From contig DBVS01000135.1 in assembly GCA_002308235.1 (NCBI GenBank), positions 175 to 24,788 of the forward strand: a stretch of 24,614 nt of DNA. The letters run 5' to 3'. Below the pieces are notes generated by a model, which did not search any database, had not been told where the DNA came from, and saw nothing but the letters and a program-made list of their open reading frames with translations. Source of the stretch: Lachnospiraceae bacterium UBA1258. Lineage in GTDB: Bacteria > Bacillota > Clostridia > Lachnospirales > Lachnospiraceae. Both the position numbers and the translations under genes were made by a program. Shown here one piece after another: positions 22,610-24,614 of the stretch; position 1 is the first letter of the stretch, and each line of letters begins with the position of its first letter.

Positions 22610-24614
22610 CTATCTGATATCAAACTTATTTACAACGCTGTCGAGGCTCTCGGCATTTTCTTTGCTACTCTCTGCAAGTCGCTCGATCTCCTTGGTGACA
22701 TCGGAGGTCTGTTCGTTCTTTCCGATAATGTCGGCTACGCCGTTGCTGTTCTCGGAAGAAGCGGCGTTGACGGAAGCGATCTCCTTCGCGATCTCATCGA
22801 TGGATGCCTTAAGGGAATCCATGGCATCGCCGATGGAAACAACCGATTCCTGAATGGTGGAAACGCCTTCGTTGAAGGTCTTGCTTTGTTCCGAGAAGTT
22901 TCCGAAGCTTTCAACCACGTTGGTCCTTACAAGCTCGATAAGCTTGTTGACCTGGCTTCGAACGTTTATAACGGACTGGTTACTTGCTTCAACGATCTGC
23001 TGAATGTTAAGAGCCGTATTCTTCGACTGCTCAGCCAGTTCTCCAATCTCGCCCGCTACAACGGCGAATCCGCGGCCTGCCTCACCGGCTCTTGCGGCTT
23101 CGATGGAAGCATTGAGAGAAAGGAGGTTGGTCTGGGATGTGATCTTCATGATGGAGTCGGCAAGTTCGTTGATCTTTTCAACCGCTTCAAGGCCCTGCAG
23201 AGCTTCCTTCATGTCCTCAACCGTATTATCAAGAGAGGAAACATTCGTCTTAACTTCTTCGTCGATCTTTTTGCTCATGGAGCCTGCTGTCTTGATAAGG
23301 TCGTCGGAATCCTTTCTTCCTACGGAAACCTTTTCGGATACGATGCCAACCAGTTCGACAATCTTGTTGATCTCTTCGTTGACCGATTCTATAGCACTGT
23401 TGGTCTGGTCGATACTTCCCGAAAGCGAATCGGCAACCTCTGTATTTTCGGAGGTAACCGTAACAAGAAGTTCCGAAGTTTCGTCAAGGTTTCTGGAACT
23501 GTCGTTAAGAGAATTGCTGCAGCCCTTAAGTATGGTCACAACATTGCTTAACATTTCGATAACATCCCGGGTGGCCTTTGCAAGAAGCCCGATCTCGTCG
23601 CCACGGCTTTCAAGACTTTCAATCTCTTTGCCTGCGTTAAGGTTGTATTTCGAAACCTTGGTAAGTGCCTGCTGCACTCTGGTAAGGGGTTTGGTAAGGA
23701 TATTGATGATAACTGCGAGAATGACCGCGATAGCAACAAGCACCAGCACGCCGATTATAACTATACGAGTCTGGGCAGCATTTGCTTCTGCGTAAAGTTC
23801 GTTCTTGTCGGCACCTACAAAAAGAAGCCAGCTGTACTGCGGGATGTGCTTATAAACACCCAGCATCTTCTTTCCGGTCTTGGCGCTTACGTATTCAACG
23901 GTACCCGAGGTTATCTCTGCGCCTTCACCGATTTTGGTGTAAAGGTCGAAAACGGGACCCGACTCGATGGTCGTGGTGATCAAAGAAGCATCGGTATCGA
24001 AGATAACGCTTCCGTCGCTGGAGCTTAACATGGTTATCTCCTGATGCGCACTTACGTTAATGCTGTTAAGGATTGCATTGAGCTCTGCGGAGGTAACGGT
24101 TACGGAAACGTAACCCGTAGGTTCTCCCTTGCTTGTGTAACCCGATTTTGCCATACAAAGAGAGATTTCGTTGGTTGCGGGAGAAAGAAGCGCCATGGCA
24201 CTGTAAAGGGGCTTTGCGTCCGGAGTGTAATAGAATGAATTAAGCATCTCTATTATTTCGTCCGGATTTCTGAATCCCACCATTGCCGGCACATTGTGAA
24301 CAAGACAGGTACCTTCGTATGCCGTAAAAAGAACGCTGTCCACGTTGGGAATAATGGTCGCCATGGCTTCAGTGGTCTTCTGTGCCGCGGCTACGGTTTC
24401 GGGAGTGGGATGGTAAGAATCTTCCATCAGATCCTTCATGCTGTCGGATATCATGTAAGTATCAAGATAAGTAAACTCTCTGGCGATATATTCGCTTAAG
24501 AGATCTGCTTTTGATTCAACGACAGTGTTAAGAGATTCTTCGGCATTGTTCTTCATGATCGAAAGGATACTGCCGGCAGAAATAAAGCTTTCCGCAAATA
24601 TACCTATGGCAGCC
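22610..24614 (-). CDS. methyl-accepting chemotaxis protein with Cache-type sensor (5' end outside window)
   Basis: The reading frame stays open to the window edge. Upstream of the methionine at 24556 it encodes at least 19 further residues, ending AGSILSIMKNN, which look like the end of the first membrane helix, so that methionine is internal. After it come a Cache-like extracellular sensor (about 1-255 counting from that methionine), a second membrane helix (264-287), a HAMP domain (about 287-340) and a long coiled-coil signalling domain. The highly conserved tip (about 470-510) contains TSQTNLLSLNASIEAARAGE and GRGFAVVAGEI, which contact CheA and CheW. It ends VVNKFDIR without a CheR-docking pentapeptide. 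With the flagellin it supports a motile, chemotactic cell. The ligand is unknown. Confidence 0.93.
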   Translation of the reverse strand, partial: AAIGIFAESFISAGSILSIMKNNAEESLNTVVESKADLLSEYIAREFTYLDTYMISDSMKDLMEDSYHPTPETVAAAQKTTEAMATIIPNVDSVLFTAYEGTCLVHNVPAMVGFRNPDEIIEMLNSFYYTPDAKPLYSAMALLSPATNEISLCMAKSGYTSKGEPTGYVSVTVTSAELNAILNSINVSAHQEITMLSSSDGSVIFDTDASLITTTIESGPVFDLYTKIGEGAEITSGTVEYVSAKTGKKMLGVYKHIPQYSWLLFVGADKNELYAEANAAQTRIVIIGVLVLVAIAVILAVIINILTKPLTRVQQALTKVSKYNLNAGKEIESLESRGDEIGLLAKATRDVIEMLSNVVTILKGCSNSLNDSSRNLDETSELLVTVTSENTEVADSLSGSIDQTNSAIESVNEEINKIVELVGIVSEKVSVGRKDSDDLIKTAGSMSKKIDEEVKTNVSSLDNTVEDMKEALQGLEAVEKINELADSIMKITSQTNLLSLNASIEAARAGEAGRGFAVVAGEIGELAEQSKNTALNIQQIVEASNQSVINVRSQVNKLIELVRTNVVESFGNFSEQSKTFNEGVSTIQESVVSIGDAMDSLKASIDEIAKEIASVNAASSENSNGVADIIGKNEQTSDVTKEIERLAESSKENAESLDSVVNKFDIR

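Noticed and set aside
22551..22853. Plus-strand frame of 100 codons starting near GGAGG
   Set aside because: It runs antisense into the chemoreceptor signalling domain and its first part is the terminator hairpin. The GGAGG belongs to an inverted repeat on the other strand.
1..24614. CRISPR array, insertion sequence, prophage or integration site
   Set aside because: No regularly spaced direct repeats, transposase or integrase motifs, or tRNA-end duplications were seen. The tRNA cluster could be an integration target, but nothing is integrated here.

Overview
The window looks like a chromosomal segment of a flagellated, plant-fibre-using clostridium, most likely a member of the Lachnospiraceae (Bacillota). 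The evidence is a cellobiose phosphorylase very like the clostridial enzymes, a CUT1 sugar importer of the LplABC type with no ATPase of its own, a Bacillota-type flagellin, consensus TTGACA/TATAAT promoters, strong GGAGG ribosome sites and U-tailed hairpin terminators. Base composition is moderate and codon use looks even throughout. I see no insertion sequence, phage gene, integrase or CRISPR array.

Layout. Positions 1-350 hold a tRNA cluster on the minus strand (Pro, Gly, Arg, the last cut by the window edge) with its own near-perfect promoter. Positions 373-3694 are a tightly packed minus-strand housekeeping operon: THUMP methyltransferase, amidase-like envelope protein, rdgB and a yfcE-type phosphodiesterase. 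Its promoter places the transcript start on the first start codon, so the message may be leaderless. Positions 3847-11147 form a divergent cellobiose locus. Two permeases and a lipoprotein binding protein run leftward. A LacI-family repressor and cellobiose phosphorylase run rightward. Matching LacI-type operators sit on both sides of the shared control region. Cellodextrin or cellobiose would be imported, then split by phosphate to glucose-1-phosphate and glucose.

Positions 11255-15350 (minus) hold a very large flagellin and glyA. A 14-bp palindrome between them contains a sigma-28-like -10 element in one arm and the flagellin Shine-Dalgarno in the other. Positions 15475-17270 (plus) hold a diacylglycerol-kinase-family lipid kinase and a PAP2/Aur1-like membrane phosphatase. 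Positions 17281-19783 (plus) hold an XRE-TPR regulator overlapping an MFS exporter, with paired TATAC-N5-GTATA sites upstream. Positions 19826-22417 (minus) hold msrA and a CbbX/SpoVK-type AAA+ ATPase whose N-terminal half looks like a second, decayed AAA module. The window ends inside a methyl-accepting chemotaxis protein on the minus strand.

The points most worth a second look are the flagellin control hairpin, the double-AAA protein with its terminator-like leader, the amidase with tyrosine where the catalytic glutamate should be, the leaderless methyltransferase start, and the paired dyads upstream of the XRE-MFS operon. I found no certain new system; these are candidate mechanisms.
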